Part shown: positions 7,436-13,674 of the stretch, piece after piece | Numbering within the stretch: position 1 is the stretch's first letter | How the letters are laid out: each line of letters starts with the position of its first letter | NCBI GenBank assembly: GCA_024231375.1 | Contig: JAAEQP010000165.1 | Span: 1 to 14,045 of the forward strand | DNA length: 14,045 bases | Reading direction: 5' to 3' | DNA from: a bacterium | GTDB taxonomy: Bacteria; Hydrogenedentota; Hydrogenedentia; Hydrogenedentiales; SLHB01 | Notes under the pieces: model-generated | What the model was told of the DNA's origin: nothing | Seen by the model: only the letters and a program-made list of their open reading frames with translations | Database searches by the model: none | Made by a program: the position numbers and the translations under genes

Positions 7436-8866
7436 ATGCTTACGATACTGACCCTCACCATCGTCGGAATGGCGGAACTGGACCCGCCGGTCGTGCAGGC
7501 CGGCAACGAGGAGCTGCGCGCGTACCTTCTAGAGGCCGGCACGAACAGTCCCGCCTTGCACGCGCGGTACGAGGCATGGCGTGCGGCACTTGAGAAGGTT
7601 CCGCAGGTCACCGCACTCGACGACCCCATGCTGACCTACGGCTACTTTCTCCAGTCCGAAATCAACCGGCACAAGATAATGCTGGCGCAGAAGCTTCCGT
7701 GGTGGGGCACGCTGCGTGCCAAAGGCGAGCAGGTGGAAGCCGAAGCCGAAGCCCTGCTGGCGAAGCTGTATTCAGAACGAAATCGGGTGTTCGCGGATGT
7801 GAAGCGGGCGTATTTCGACTATGCCTTTCTGGCCCGACAGATCGAGGTCACCGAGTCCCAAGTCGAAATCCTGGCCTATGTGGAGGATCTCGTGCAGTCC
7901 AAACTCGCCCTCGGCACGGCGGGTGAGGACGAACTGCTGCGCGTGTCCATCGAGAAGGCCAAACTCGATGACCGGCTCCAGGGCCTGCGCGACATGCGTC
8001 CGGTCTTGTCGGCGCGCTTACGAGAGACGCTGGGCCGGGACGCGGGCGAGAATCTGCCATGGCCTCAGGCAGCGGAGTTGCCGCCACTGGCGCCCGAGGC
8101 CGACGATGCTCTGGCACGTGCCCGCACGGCGAACCCTGACCTGCGGGCCTTCGACCATCTCCTGGAAAGCCGCAAGAAACAGGAGGAACTGGCACGCAAG
8201 AAGGGCTGGCCCGATGTCACCTTCTCCATCGACTACGCGTCCATCAGCAAACCGCGTCAGAACCGGCCCGACCGGCCCTACCCGGCAACCCTGAACGCGA
8301 TACAACGGCTACGGTCGATCCCCCTCAACGCGTCGCGACAGGCTCTCAGCGGACAGAACCCGACCCCGCCGGTGTTGGGCGCATCCAACACGCTCGTCGA
8401 TGCCTACTCCATCCTTTCGGCCAACGAACCCATGACCTACTCGGATGGCGGCGAGGACAACCTTATGGTATCGGTGGCGTTCAACGTACCCATCTGGCGA
8501 GGCAAGATCCGGGCCGGCGTGCGCGAAGCGGAACACCTTCAGCAGCAAGTCGAACGCGACAAACACCGGCGCGCGCTGGCGCTGGACCAGGCGGTGCATA
8601 CGGCCCTGTTCGGCATGACGGACAGTCGGCGGAGGATCGCGCTCTACCAGGACAACCTGCTGCCCCTGGCCCAACGCACCTACGAGAGTCTTCAGGGCGG
8701 GTATGCCGTCGGCGCGCCCAACGCCGCCTACATCGATCTGCTCGAAAGCATCCAGACCTTGCTCGACTTCGATCTCGAACGGCTCCGCGCCGAACGCGAT
8801 CTCCACACCGCCGCCGCCGATCTTGAGCTGCTCGTCGGTGGACCCTGGGACAAGGCGGCGAAGTAG
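7436..8866 (+). CDS. cusC: CusC/TolC-like outer-membrane efflux protein
   Basis: This 476-aa outer-membrane factor family protein would form the exit duct for the CusBA complex. The long coiled-coil-like helices alternate with two conserved strand regions of the internal duplication. The first is DDPMLTYGYFLQ (62-73) with LPWWGTL (87-93). The second is VSVAFNVPIWRGK (about 346-358) followed by a long helix. C-terminal YAVGAPNAAYIDLLESIQTLLDFD matches the usual last helix of metal-efflux OEPs. It starts 13 bp after the cusA stop, with AAGGAG (7422-7427) overlapping that stop, so it is the third gene of one operon. The export signal is short and weak (MLTILTLTIVGMA). There is no lipobox Cys, unlike E. 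coli CusC, which is a lipoprotein. An insert at about 270-345 between the strand regions is longer than I would expect. The family call is firm; the symbol is by context. Confidence 0.88.
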   Translation: MLTILTLTIVGMAELDPPVVQAGNEELRAYLLEAGTNSPALHARYEAWRAALEKVPQVTALDDPMLTYGYFLQSEINRHKIMLAQKLPWWGTLRAKGEQVEAEAEALLAKLYSERNRVFADVKRAYFDYAFLARQIEVTESQVEILAYVEDLVQSKLALGTAGEDELLRVSIEKAKLDDRLQGLRDMRPVLSARLRETLGRDAGENLPWPQAAELPPLAPEADDALARARTANPDLRAFDHLLESRKKQEELARKKGWPDVTFSIDYASISKPRQNRPDRPYPATLNAIQRLRSIPLNASRQALSGQNPTPPVLGASNTLVDAYSILSANEPMTYSDGGEDNLMVSVAFNVPIWRGKIRAGVREAEHLQQQVERDKHRRALALDQAVHTALFGMTDSRRRIALYQDNLLPLAQRTYESLQGGYAVGAPNAAYIDLLESIQTLLDFDLERLRAERDLHTAAADLELLVGGPWDKAAK

Positions 8867-8879
8867 GGAGGATGAATCA

Positions 8880-8919
8880 TCGGGGGACACCCTTTTCTGA
8901 AGAAAAGCGTTTCCCCCGA
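8880..8919 (+). terminator. Long hairpin 14 bp after cusC stop, probable transcript end
   Basis: Bases 8880-8898 pair with 8901-8919 around a central GA. Seven inner pairs (CTTTTCT with AGAAAAG) and seven outer pairs (TCGGGGG with CCCCCGA) are joined by a short stretch with two mismatches. It directly follows the last gene of the efflux operon. There is no T-run after the stem, so it is not a textbook intrinsic terminator. It may instead protect the mRNA 3' end or be another dispersed repeat. Confidence 0.5.
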
Positions 8920-8994
8920 GCCCCTTCGGAAAAGACTTTCGGGGTTGGGTTGGTGGAGGCGTGGCGCCGCGGATGCGACAGACCTCCGGAGTTT

Positions 8995-9062
8995 GTAGTG
9001 CGGCCTTTAGGCCGTTCTTCGCTCCTATTCCAGCCCCAAGAACGCCCTGAAGGGCGCACTAC
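8995..9062. repeat. Paired-hairpin repeat A (GTAGTGCG type)
   Basis: Two 25-nt arms, 8995-9019 and 9038-9062, form an inverted repeat with 22 of 25 positions matching and an 18-nt spacer. Each arm is also a hairpin by itself: CGGCCT-TT-AGGCCG (9001-9014) and CGCCCT-GA-AGGGCG (9043-9056). Two of the three differences between arms are a swapped G/C pair that keeps both small stems intact. This suggests selection on, or mobility of, the folded form. Confidence 0.75.
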
Positions 9063-9077
9063 GTACGAAGAGGGCAC
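9047..9077 (+). repeat. 31-bp direct repeat, copy 1
   Basis: This matches 9367-9397 at 30 of 31 positions (A9069 against G9389). It overlaps the right arm of paired-hairpin repeat A and continues past it through ACGTACGAAGAGGGCAC, so the repeated unit extends beyond the inverted repeat. Confidence 0.85.
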
Positions 9078-9111
9078 CAGGGTGGCGGCGCGCTGCTGCG
9101 CGCCCGGCTTC

Positions 9112-9182
9112 GGTAGGGTCGAGCTATGTCTCGACCGGTGTTCTAAGAAGCAAAGACGGTCGACACGGAGGTCGACCCTACC
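9112..9182. repeat. Paired-hairpin repeat B (GGTAGGGTCGA type)
   Basis: Two 26-nt arms, 9112-9137 and 9157-9182, form an inverted repeat: GGTAGGGTCGA against TCGACCCTACC outside, TCGACCG against CGGTCGA inside, with a diverged middle. The spacer is 19 nt. Each arm also folds alone: GGTCGAG/CTCGACC (9117-9136) and GGTCGAC/GTCGACC (9158-9177). The closing pair differs between arms as G-C versus C-G. The sequence is unrelated to repeat A but the architecture is the same. Confidence 0.75.
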
Positions 9183-9233
9183 CCGAGCCACGTGGAGGTC
9201 AGCCATTCATGCACCGAAGACAGAAGCGACAAA

Positions 9234-9301
9234 CGGGGACTGCCAAGCTCTTGCGTCCCATTATTGCCCTTCTTAGGGCGACAATGGGTGGCTGTCCCCC
9301 G
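9234..9301. repeat. REP-like compound hairpin
   Basis: The inner stem pairs 9257-9270 with 9275-9288: fourteen positions, one mismatch, one G-T, loop TCTT. The outer stem pairs CGGGGACTGCCA (9234-9245) with TGGCTGTCCCCCG (9289-9301), with one bulge and one mismatch. Eleven unpaired bases lie on the left side. The layout of a strong imperfect palindrome with GGGGAC/GTCCCC ends is like REP or IS200/IS605-type end structures, but no transposase is nearby. Confidence 0.6.
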
Positions 9302-9366
9302 CTTATCGCGGGCTGCGCGTGAGAGACCGAGACATTTTCAACAGCCCCCCTGCCCCTAGCTTCCTT

Positions 9367-9397
9367 CTGAAGGGCGCACTACGTACGAGGAGGGCAC
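9367..9397 (+). repeat. 31-bp direct repeat, copy 2 (solo arm of repeat A)
   Basis: This is a second copy of 9047-9077 with one difference. It lacks the left arm that would complete the paired hairpin. It ends 12 bp before the stop of the leftward gene at 9410. The two copies bracket 290 bp that hold repeat B and the REP-like hairpin. Confidence 0.85.
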
Positions 9398-9409
9398 GCT
9401 TGTGCACAC

Positions 9410-10900
9410 CTACCGCTCCATCTTCCAGAGCGACGCGGGTTCATCTTCCTCCTCGCCTTCGTCGGGCGTGGCAGGCGGCGTCTTCAACTCATACCCACCG
9501 CCGTCGCGTTCGTAGAGGTAAGGTTTCCCCGTGATGGCGTGCCGGGGCACCGCGTCGAAGGGGTCCGGCACCAGCGCGTCGAGCGACTCCGGATACGCGC
9601 CGGTGGCAGCCTTGTACGTGGCAAGCGCGACCGCGACCTTAATGGCATCCCCGTACATCAGCGCGAGGCCAATCCCCTCGTAGTCGCGCTCAAGTTCAAA
9701 CGTATCCATCTCCGATGCCAAATCCCCCATCATCTCCCCGGTGTAGATGTTGGCGATGTCCCTGACACTCGGTACGGCGTCCTCTGAACCGTCTCCGAAT
9801 GCCATTTCGAACCGGTTCGAAATGGCCTCAGCCTCGGCTTCATTCTCCTCCGTCGGATTCTGGAGGAGTTCGGTGAAGGCTTCCGCTTGAGCCACGGCGC
9901 GGTATAGGCGCTTCTGTTCGTCGCCCCGCATGAACGAAGGCAACGGGTTGTCCATGTCGAACTCTCGGACTACGCCAACCGCCTCTGTGTCGAGCCGGGC
10001 CACGTAGGCGTCCTTCGACGGCAAGAGCGCGACACACTGGGCGAGGGTCTCGGTGAGTAGGGTGTCGTCTTCGATGTTTCTCGGCAACCGTTCGAGCACG
10101 GCGACGGCGGAACACAACACCCCGGTGCCGTGGTAAAGATCGCTCGCGGGGTCTTCAATCATGGCCGCATGCAGCTTGCACATCCGCACACAGGTGGCGA
10201 TGGCCTTGTCCGTCTCGCCCCGTTCGGCGAGCACGATGCCCCGACGGCACAGGAGCCGCCGCCCCAAGCCGAACCGGTCGTCGTAGTCCTCAATCGTGCC
10301 GGGATTCTCCAGGCTCATGGGCCACACGCCGTAGTCAATGGCGGCTTCCATCTCGTCCAGCACCTTCAACTCCAGCACGAAATCCTTGAACGACTCCAGC
10401 ACTCCCTCGTTGGAATGCACGTTGGGGTCAAACCGGTCCTCCAACACCGTGAGCTTGCCCGGTTCACGGAGAGGCTTGAGGTGCTCGCGGAGGTCGTCCA
10501 TGGTGTCTTCGAGCTTGTGAACAGGACACGTGAGAAAGTGAACGAGCGGATGGAGCGTTTCCTCATCGACCTCCCGCCACGCCTTGCGCATCTCGACCTG
10601 CACGTCCCAGTCCGCGGAAATCATGGCGTCCGGCGGCAACGCGGCACGGGCCGCGGCGCCCGCTTCCCGGACACGCGCGGCGTCGGCATCGGCCTGCTCC
10701 ACGAGCGTCTGCGCCATCTCGCCGTACTTCGCCGCCAACTCGATGGCTTCCTCGTCCGGCGCGCCGATGCCGTGACTGTGCAGAAACCCCGTCATCAGCA
10801 CCACAAACACCACCGCCGGGAGGACGCCCCCCAGGATGAACAGCAGCAGACAGCCGATCACAAGCCGTTTCGCGGGATTCTTCCCGGTTGGTTCTGTCAT
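9410..10900 (-). CDS. Membrane-anchored protein of unknown function with pseudopilin-like C-terminus (paralog 1)
   Basis: This encodes 496 aa. A short basic N-terminus (MTEPTGKNPAKR) precedes one membrane helix at about 12-37. The large remainder is probably outside the cytoplasm. The middle is acidic and helix-rich with conserved stretches such as ISADWDVQVEMRK, EAAIDYGVWPMS and CVRMCKLHAAM. Residues 425-472 (ATYKAATGAYPESLDALVP, then TGKPYLYE and GGGYEL) resemble the C-terminal part of GspG-like pseudopilins. That region is seen, from memory, at the end of many planctomycete proteins. I do not recognise a function. I chose the ATG at 10900 over an in-frame GTG at 10906 because AAGGAG lies 9 nt before it, and because the paralog begins MTEPTAKSPAK. 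It is paralogous to 11189-12652. Confidence 0.85.
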   Translation of the reverse strand: MTEPTGKNPAKRLVIGCLLLFILGGVLPAVVFVVLMTGFLHSHGIGAPDEEAIELAAKYGEMAQTLVEQADADAARVREAGAAARAALPPDAMISADWDVQVEMRKAWREVDEETLHPLVHFLTCPVHKLEDTMDDLREHLKPLREPGKLTVLEDRFDPNVHSNEGVLESFKDFVLELKVLDEMEAAIDYGVWPMSLENPGTIEDYDDRFGLGRRLLCRRGIVLAERGETDKAIATCVRMCKLHAAMIEDPASDLYHGTGVLCSAVAVLERLPRNIEDDTLLTETLAQCVALLPSKDAYVARLDTEAVGVVREFDMDNPLPSFMRGDEQKRLYRAVAQAEAFTELLQNPTEENEAEAEAISNRFEMAFGDGSEDAVPSVRDIANIYTGEMMGDLASEMDTFELERDYEGIGLALMYGDAIKVAVALATYKAATGAYPESLDALVPDPFDAVPRHAITGKPYLYERDGGGYELKTPPATPDEGEEEDEPASLWKMER

Positions 10901-10943
10901 GGTCACGTACTCCTTCTCAATTTCTCCGACCGGCCATCATCTG

Positions 10944-10978
10944 GACCCCTCACCCAACCCTCTCCCGTTGGGAGAGGG
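10944..10978. repeat. CCTCACCC...GGGAGAGGG hairpin repeat, short form
   Basis: This contains the perfect stem CCCTCTCCC-GTT-GGGAGAGGG (10958-10978) preceded by ACCCCTCACCCAA. It lies 43 bp upstream of the start of paralog 1. The same leading sequence occurs about 38 bp upstream of paralog 2, where the stem carries an extra nested hairpin. Repeats of this type are widespread between genes in GC-rich bacteria. Confidence 0.8.
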
Positions 10979-11045
10979 CTATGCGTGCCGTTCCTCGGCT
11001 CTCTGCCATCCGGACAGGCTCTCCTGGAACAGGCCTGAGCGAATG

Positions 11046-11092
11046 TGTCACCCATGTGCCCGGTTCGATCTGTAAACAAGGTTACCGGTTTG
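11046..11092. repeat. Degenerate 25-bp-period direct repeat, possible relic of a transposon end
   Basis: Two 22-bp units, 11046-11067 (TGTCACCCATGTGCCCGGTT...) and 11071-11092 (TGTAAACAAGGTTACCGGTT...), match at 14 of 22 positions with a period of 25 bp. This resembles, from memory, the tandem transposase-binding boxes at the ends of some IS481-like elements. No transposase of that type is present, so it may be a solo end. Low certainty. Confidence 0.3.
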
Positions 11093-11100
11093 CGCCCTTT

Positions 11101-11160
11101 CTTTCCCCTCGCCCAACGGGCTTGCCCGCCGTAGGAGGGAGAGGGTTAGGGTGAGGGGTC
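11101..11160. repeat. Long-form hairpin repeat, copy inverted relative to 12692-12750
   Basis: Read on the minus strand this begins GACCCCTCACCCTAACC and contains a 34-bp core (11112-11145) identical to the core of 12692-12750. Within the core lie the stem GGGCTTGCCC and half of the outer CCCTCTCCC stem. It stands downstream of paralog 2, which is thereby flanked by inverted copies. Confidence 0.85.
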
Positions 11161-11163
11161 TTG

Positions 11164-11178
11164 CCCGCCGCAGGCGGG
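11164..11178 (-). terminator. Small GC hairpin after paralog 2 stop
   Basis: CCCGCC-GCA-GGCGGG is a perfect 6-bp stem 10 bp beyond the stop of the leftward gene at 11189. It abuts the repeat at 11101-11160 and has no T-run, so a terminator role is only possible. Confidence 0.3.
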
Positions 11179-11188
11179 TCCTCCCGCC

Positions 11189-12652
11189 CTACCGCCCCAT
11201 CTCCCACAGCACCGTCGGCTCGGTCGCCTCACGCGCCGCCGGCCGCAACAGCCGGTATCCGTCACCCGCCAACTCGTATATGAGCGGTTTCCCCGAAAGG
11301 GGATCAACCGGAATCACCACAAGCCGGTCGGGCACCAGTGCATCGAGTGAATCGGGGTAGGTGCCCGTAGCGGCTTCGTGCTGCCCCAAGGCGAGGACGG
11401 TTTCGAGGACGCTCTTCCTGGCAACTATGTCTGTCAGCCATCCATAGCGGGTTGCCAGAAAGGATGTGTCAGCCAAGGAGTCGAAGTCCGCTATGAATTC
11501 GCCAGTGAAAACGTCCACTACGTCCTGAGCGTTTGGCTCCGACCGCCCCGACTCATATGCCAGGCCTCTGTCGAATCGGGCAAGGATGTCTTGGTAGCGC
11601 GCTTCGTTCTCGGCGGCGGGATTCAGAATGAGGTTGGCCAAGGCATCTGCCTGATCCAGGGATCGGTAGAGTCTCGTCTTGTCGTCGCCTCTAAGGATGC
11701 CCGGTATCCTGTGCCAGTCGTGCTCGCTCGTCCCGGCGACGAAAGCCTGAATGCGCAACGAAGCCGCGTATGCGTCGGTGTCCGGAACCACGGCGAGGCA
11801 CTCTGCAATGGCAGTCAGAAGTTCCCTCTCGTCTTCCGGGCGGCGTCCGATTGCCTTCAACGCCTCGAAGGCCGTGTAGAACGGAATCAGTGCATGCCCA
11901 ATGGCAGTGGACGGGTCCCCAAATATATCGGCATGAAGCCTGCACATTCGCACACACGAAGCAAGAGCCCGAAGTGTATCCCCTCGTTCCGCCGAAACGA
12001 CGGTCCGTCCGCGCAGTAGGCATATGGCAGTGGTGAGCCGCCCGTCGTGTCTCGCTCCGTCAGGAGTCATAGGCCATACACCGTAGTCGATGGCCTCCTC
12101 CATCTCGGCCACGATCGGCAGCTCAAGCAGAAAACCCCCGAACGATTCCAGCACTTCCTTGCCTGGACGGCTGCCAGGATCGAAGCGTTTCTCCAAGTCC
12201 GTCAAAGACCGACCACTCCGGATTGTCCTCAGACGCTTCCGAAGCTCGTACATCCCTTCGTGGTCGTCCCGCTCAAGCCAGGCTATGTGGGTCGAAAGCG
12301 TTCTGAGGACATCCTCTTCGTCCTCAGTGCACACTTTTCTCAACTCGACCTGCACATCCCAGTCCGCCGAGATGATGGCATCATCCGGCAGCGCGGCACG
12401 GGCCGCTGCACCCGTTTCGCGGACACGCTTCACTTGGGCCTCGACTTGTTCAACGAGCGCCTCCGCGGCCTCGCCGTATTTCGCCTCCAACGCGACGGCT
12501 TCCTCGTCCGGCACGCCAACGCCCTTGCTCCGCAGGAAGCCTGCTACCGCCAAAACGAAGGCCACAGCAAGGATGCCCACGCCCAACAGGGACACGAGCG
12601 AGCACGTCAGGACGCGTCGCTTCGCGGGACTCTTCGCCGTCGGTTCCGTCAT
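11189..12652 (-). CDS. Membrane-anchored protein of unknown function with pseudopilin-like C-terminus (paralog 2)
   Basis: This encodes 487 aa from an ATG at 12652, with AAGGAG (complement of 12662-12667) 9 nt upstream. It is collinear with the 496-aa neighbour. Shared features are the MTEPT.K.PAKR start, a membrane helix at about 13-37, GVPDEEAVALEAKYGE, AARAALPDDAIISADWDVQVELRK, AIDYGVWPM, CVRMCRLHADI, the C-terminal ATGTYPDSLDALVP...SGKPLIYE (421-468), and a final LWEMGR against LWKMER. The central 120-170 region and the 200s are the most diverged. A tandem duplication is the simplest origin. The C-terminal segment resembles that of GspG-like pseudopilins but the hydrophobic N-terminus is not a classical prepilin signal. 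Function is unknown. There is no sign of frameshift or truncation. Confidence 0.85.
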   Translation of the reverse strand: MTEPTAKSPAKRRVLTCSLVSLLGVGILAVAFVLAVAGFLRSKGVGVPDEEAVALEAKYGEAAEALVEQVEAQVKRVRETGAAARAALPDDAIISADWDVQVELRKVCTEDEEDVLRTLSTHIAWLERDDHEGMYELRKRLRTIRSGRSLTDLEKRFDPGSRPGKEVLESFGGFLLELPIVAEMEEAIDYGVWPMTPDGARHDGRLTTAICLLRGRTVVSAERGDTLRALASCVRMCRLHADIFGDPSTAIGHALIPFYTAFEALKAIGRRPEDERELLTAIAECLAVVPDTDAYAASLRIQAFVAGTSEHDWHRIPGILRGDDKTRLYRSLDQADALANLILNPAAENEARYQDILARFDRGLAYESGRSEPNAQDVVDVFTGEFIADFDSLADTSFLATRYGWLTDIVARKSVLETVLALGQHEAATGTYPDSLDALVPDRLVVIPVDPLSGKPLIYELAGDGYRLLRPAAREATEPTVLWEMGR

Positions 12653-12691
12653 TGTTGGCTACTCCTTAATCGCTCGGTCGTATTTCGTCCG

Positions 12692-12750
12692 GACCCCTCA
12701 CCCTGCCCTCTCCCTCCTACGGCGGGCAAGCCCGTTGGGAGAGGGTAAGA
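12692..12750. repeat. CCTCACCC...GGGAGAGGG hairpin repeat, long form
   Basis: The outer stem CCCTCTCCC (12706-12714) pairs with GGGAGAGGG (12737-12745). A second perfect stem, CGGGC-AA-GCCCG (12723-12734), is nested in its loop. The 34-bp core 12706-12739 is identical, inverted, to 11112-11145. It lies about 38 bp upstream of the paralog 2 start, and 31 bp from the left end of the insertion sequence. Confidence 0.85.
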
Positions 12751-12781
12751 GACGCGTGCGCGATGACCCGAGTCACCGGCC

Positions 12782-12814
12782 TGGAGTTACCTCGAATTTG
12801 CGGACACGTGGGGG
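12782..12814 (+). repeat. IS3 terminal inverted repeat, orfB-side end
   Basis: Matches the complement of 14013-14045 at 25 of 33 positions, including CGGACACGT at 12801-12809. The orfB stop codon (TAA, complement of 12787-12789) lies inside it. Confidence 0.88.
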
Positions 12815-13674
12815 CAGATTACTCCAGCCATGAATTGAGCTTCAAAGTTCAGTGGTGTCTGGTAGCCAATGGCGCTATGCAAACGTCGTCGGTTGTAGAA
12901 GGTTTCGATGTAGTCGAAGATAGCAAGACGAGCATCTTCGGTGGTCTCGTAGGGGCGAGTGATTCGCAGTTCGGCCTTGAGTGTAGCCCAGAAGGATTCC
13001 ATGGTGGCGTTGTCGTAGCAGTTGCCGGTTCGTCCCATGCTTGCCATAGCCTGATGCGCCAACAGATGCTTGCGAAATGTGGCGCTGGCATATTGGCAAC
13101 CGCGGTCCGAATGGACGATGAGCCCCGCGCCCGGCTTGTGACGGAACACGGCTTGGAGGAAGGCCTTCACGACCAGGTCGGACTTCAGCGAGTCCTGGAG
13201 CGCCCAGCCTTTCACGACGCGTGTCCCCAAGTCCATGAAGGCCGCCAGATACATCCATCGCTCACGCGTCGGGATGTAGGTGATGTCCGAGACCCACACC
13301 TGGTTCGGCCCCGTCACCTCTACGCCATCGCGTAGTCGATTGGGAGCAATGGGGTCGTCGTGCCGGCTGTCCGTCGTCTTGGGCCGAAAACGGCCTTTCT
13401 GAACGCCCTTGAGCCCTCTTGCCCGCATGATGCGCGCAACGCGGCCTCGACTGCACCGGATGCCCTGGTCGGCCAGTTCCTTGGCGATACGAGGGCACCC
13501 ATAGTTGCTCCGGCTCTGTTCGTGGATCTTCTCAATGCGCTTGCCGAGTTCGGCATTGGCCCTCGCCCGGTGGCCACGGCCGCCCTTGCGCCACGCATAG
13601 TACCCGCTACGCGACACCTCGAATGCCTCGCACAACTCGCTCGTCTCGAAGTCAGTCGCCAGTTCTCCGATCAT
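12787..13674 (-). CDS. IS3-family transposase OrfB (DDE integrase domain)
   Basis: This 295-aa catalytic part of the transposase cuts and joins the element ends. The HTH_21-like start has SRSGYYAW (21-28) and YGCPRIAKEL (58-67). The integrase core has D130 (WVSDITYIP), D190 (IVHSDRGCQY) and E226 (NATMESFWATLK), which gives DD(35)E spacing. The C-terminal FYNRRRLHSAIGYQTP is the usual IS3 ending. Its ATG overlaps the orfA stop in ATGA. As in other IS3 elements the main product is probably the OrfAB fusion made by -1 frameshifting, about 398 aa. OrfB alone may be made by re-initiation. The frame is intact. Confidence 0.95.
   Translation of the reverse strand: MIGELATDFETSELCEAFEVSRSGYYAWRKGGRGHRARANAELGKRIEKIHEQSRSNYGCPRIAKELADQGIRCSRGRVARIMRARGLKGVQKGRFRPKTTDSRHDDPIAPNRLRDGVEVTGPNQVWVSDITYIPTRERWMYLAAFMDLGTRVVKGWALQDSLKSDLVVKAFLQAVFRHKPGAGLIVHSDRGCQYASATFRKHLLAHQAMASMGRTGNCYDNATMESFWATLKAELRITRPYETTEDARLAIFDYIETFYNRRRLHSAIGYQTPLNFEAQFMAGVICPHVSANSR

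Larger units (their letters stand above)
8867..9409. other. Gene-free repeat-rich region between convergent genes
   Basis: These 543 bp lie between the stops of cusC (plus) and the leftward 496-aa protein gene. I see no credible gene. Short frames here simply run through the hairpins. It holds the long hairpin at 8880-8919, two paired-hairpin repeats (8995-9062, 9112-9182), a compound REP-like hairpin (9234-9301) and a 31-bp direct repeat (9047-9077 and 9367-9397). Each is listed separately. Confidence 0.75.

Noticed and set aside
3904..7629. Several long minus-strand frames across cusA and the start of cusC (3904-4812, 5512-6591, 6649-7629)
   Set aside because: Compositional shadows of the RND pump gene; no domains and no plausible operon layout.
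8872..9276. 134-codon frame after cusC
   Set aside because: It reads through the terminator-like hairpin and both paired-hairpin repeats. The protein is just the translated repeats.
8995..9397. CRISPR array
   Set aside because: The repeats are few, inverted or widely spaced with no regular spacers, and there are no cas genes.
10838..10900. Classical prepilin signal in the two paralogs
   Set aside because: The N-termini lack the G-F/M-T-L-x-E cleavage motif before the hydrophobic helix, so only the C-terminal resemblance to pseudopilins is reported.
10901..10906. GTG start for the 496-aa protein
   Set aside because: Only 3 nt from the AAGGAG, while the ATG at 10900 has normal spacing and matches the paralog's N-terminus.
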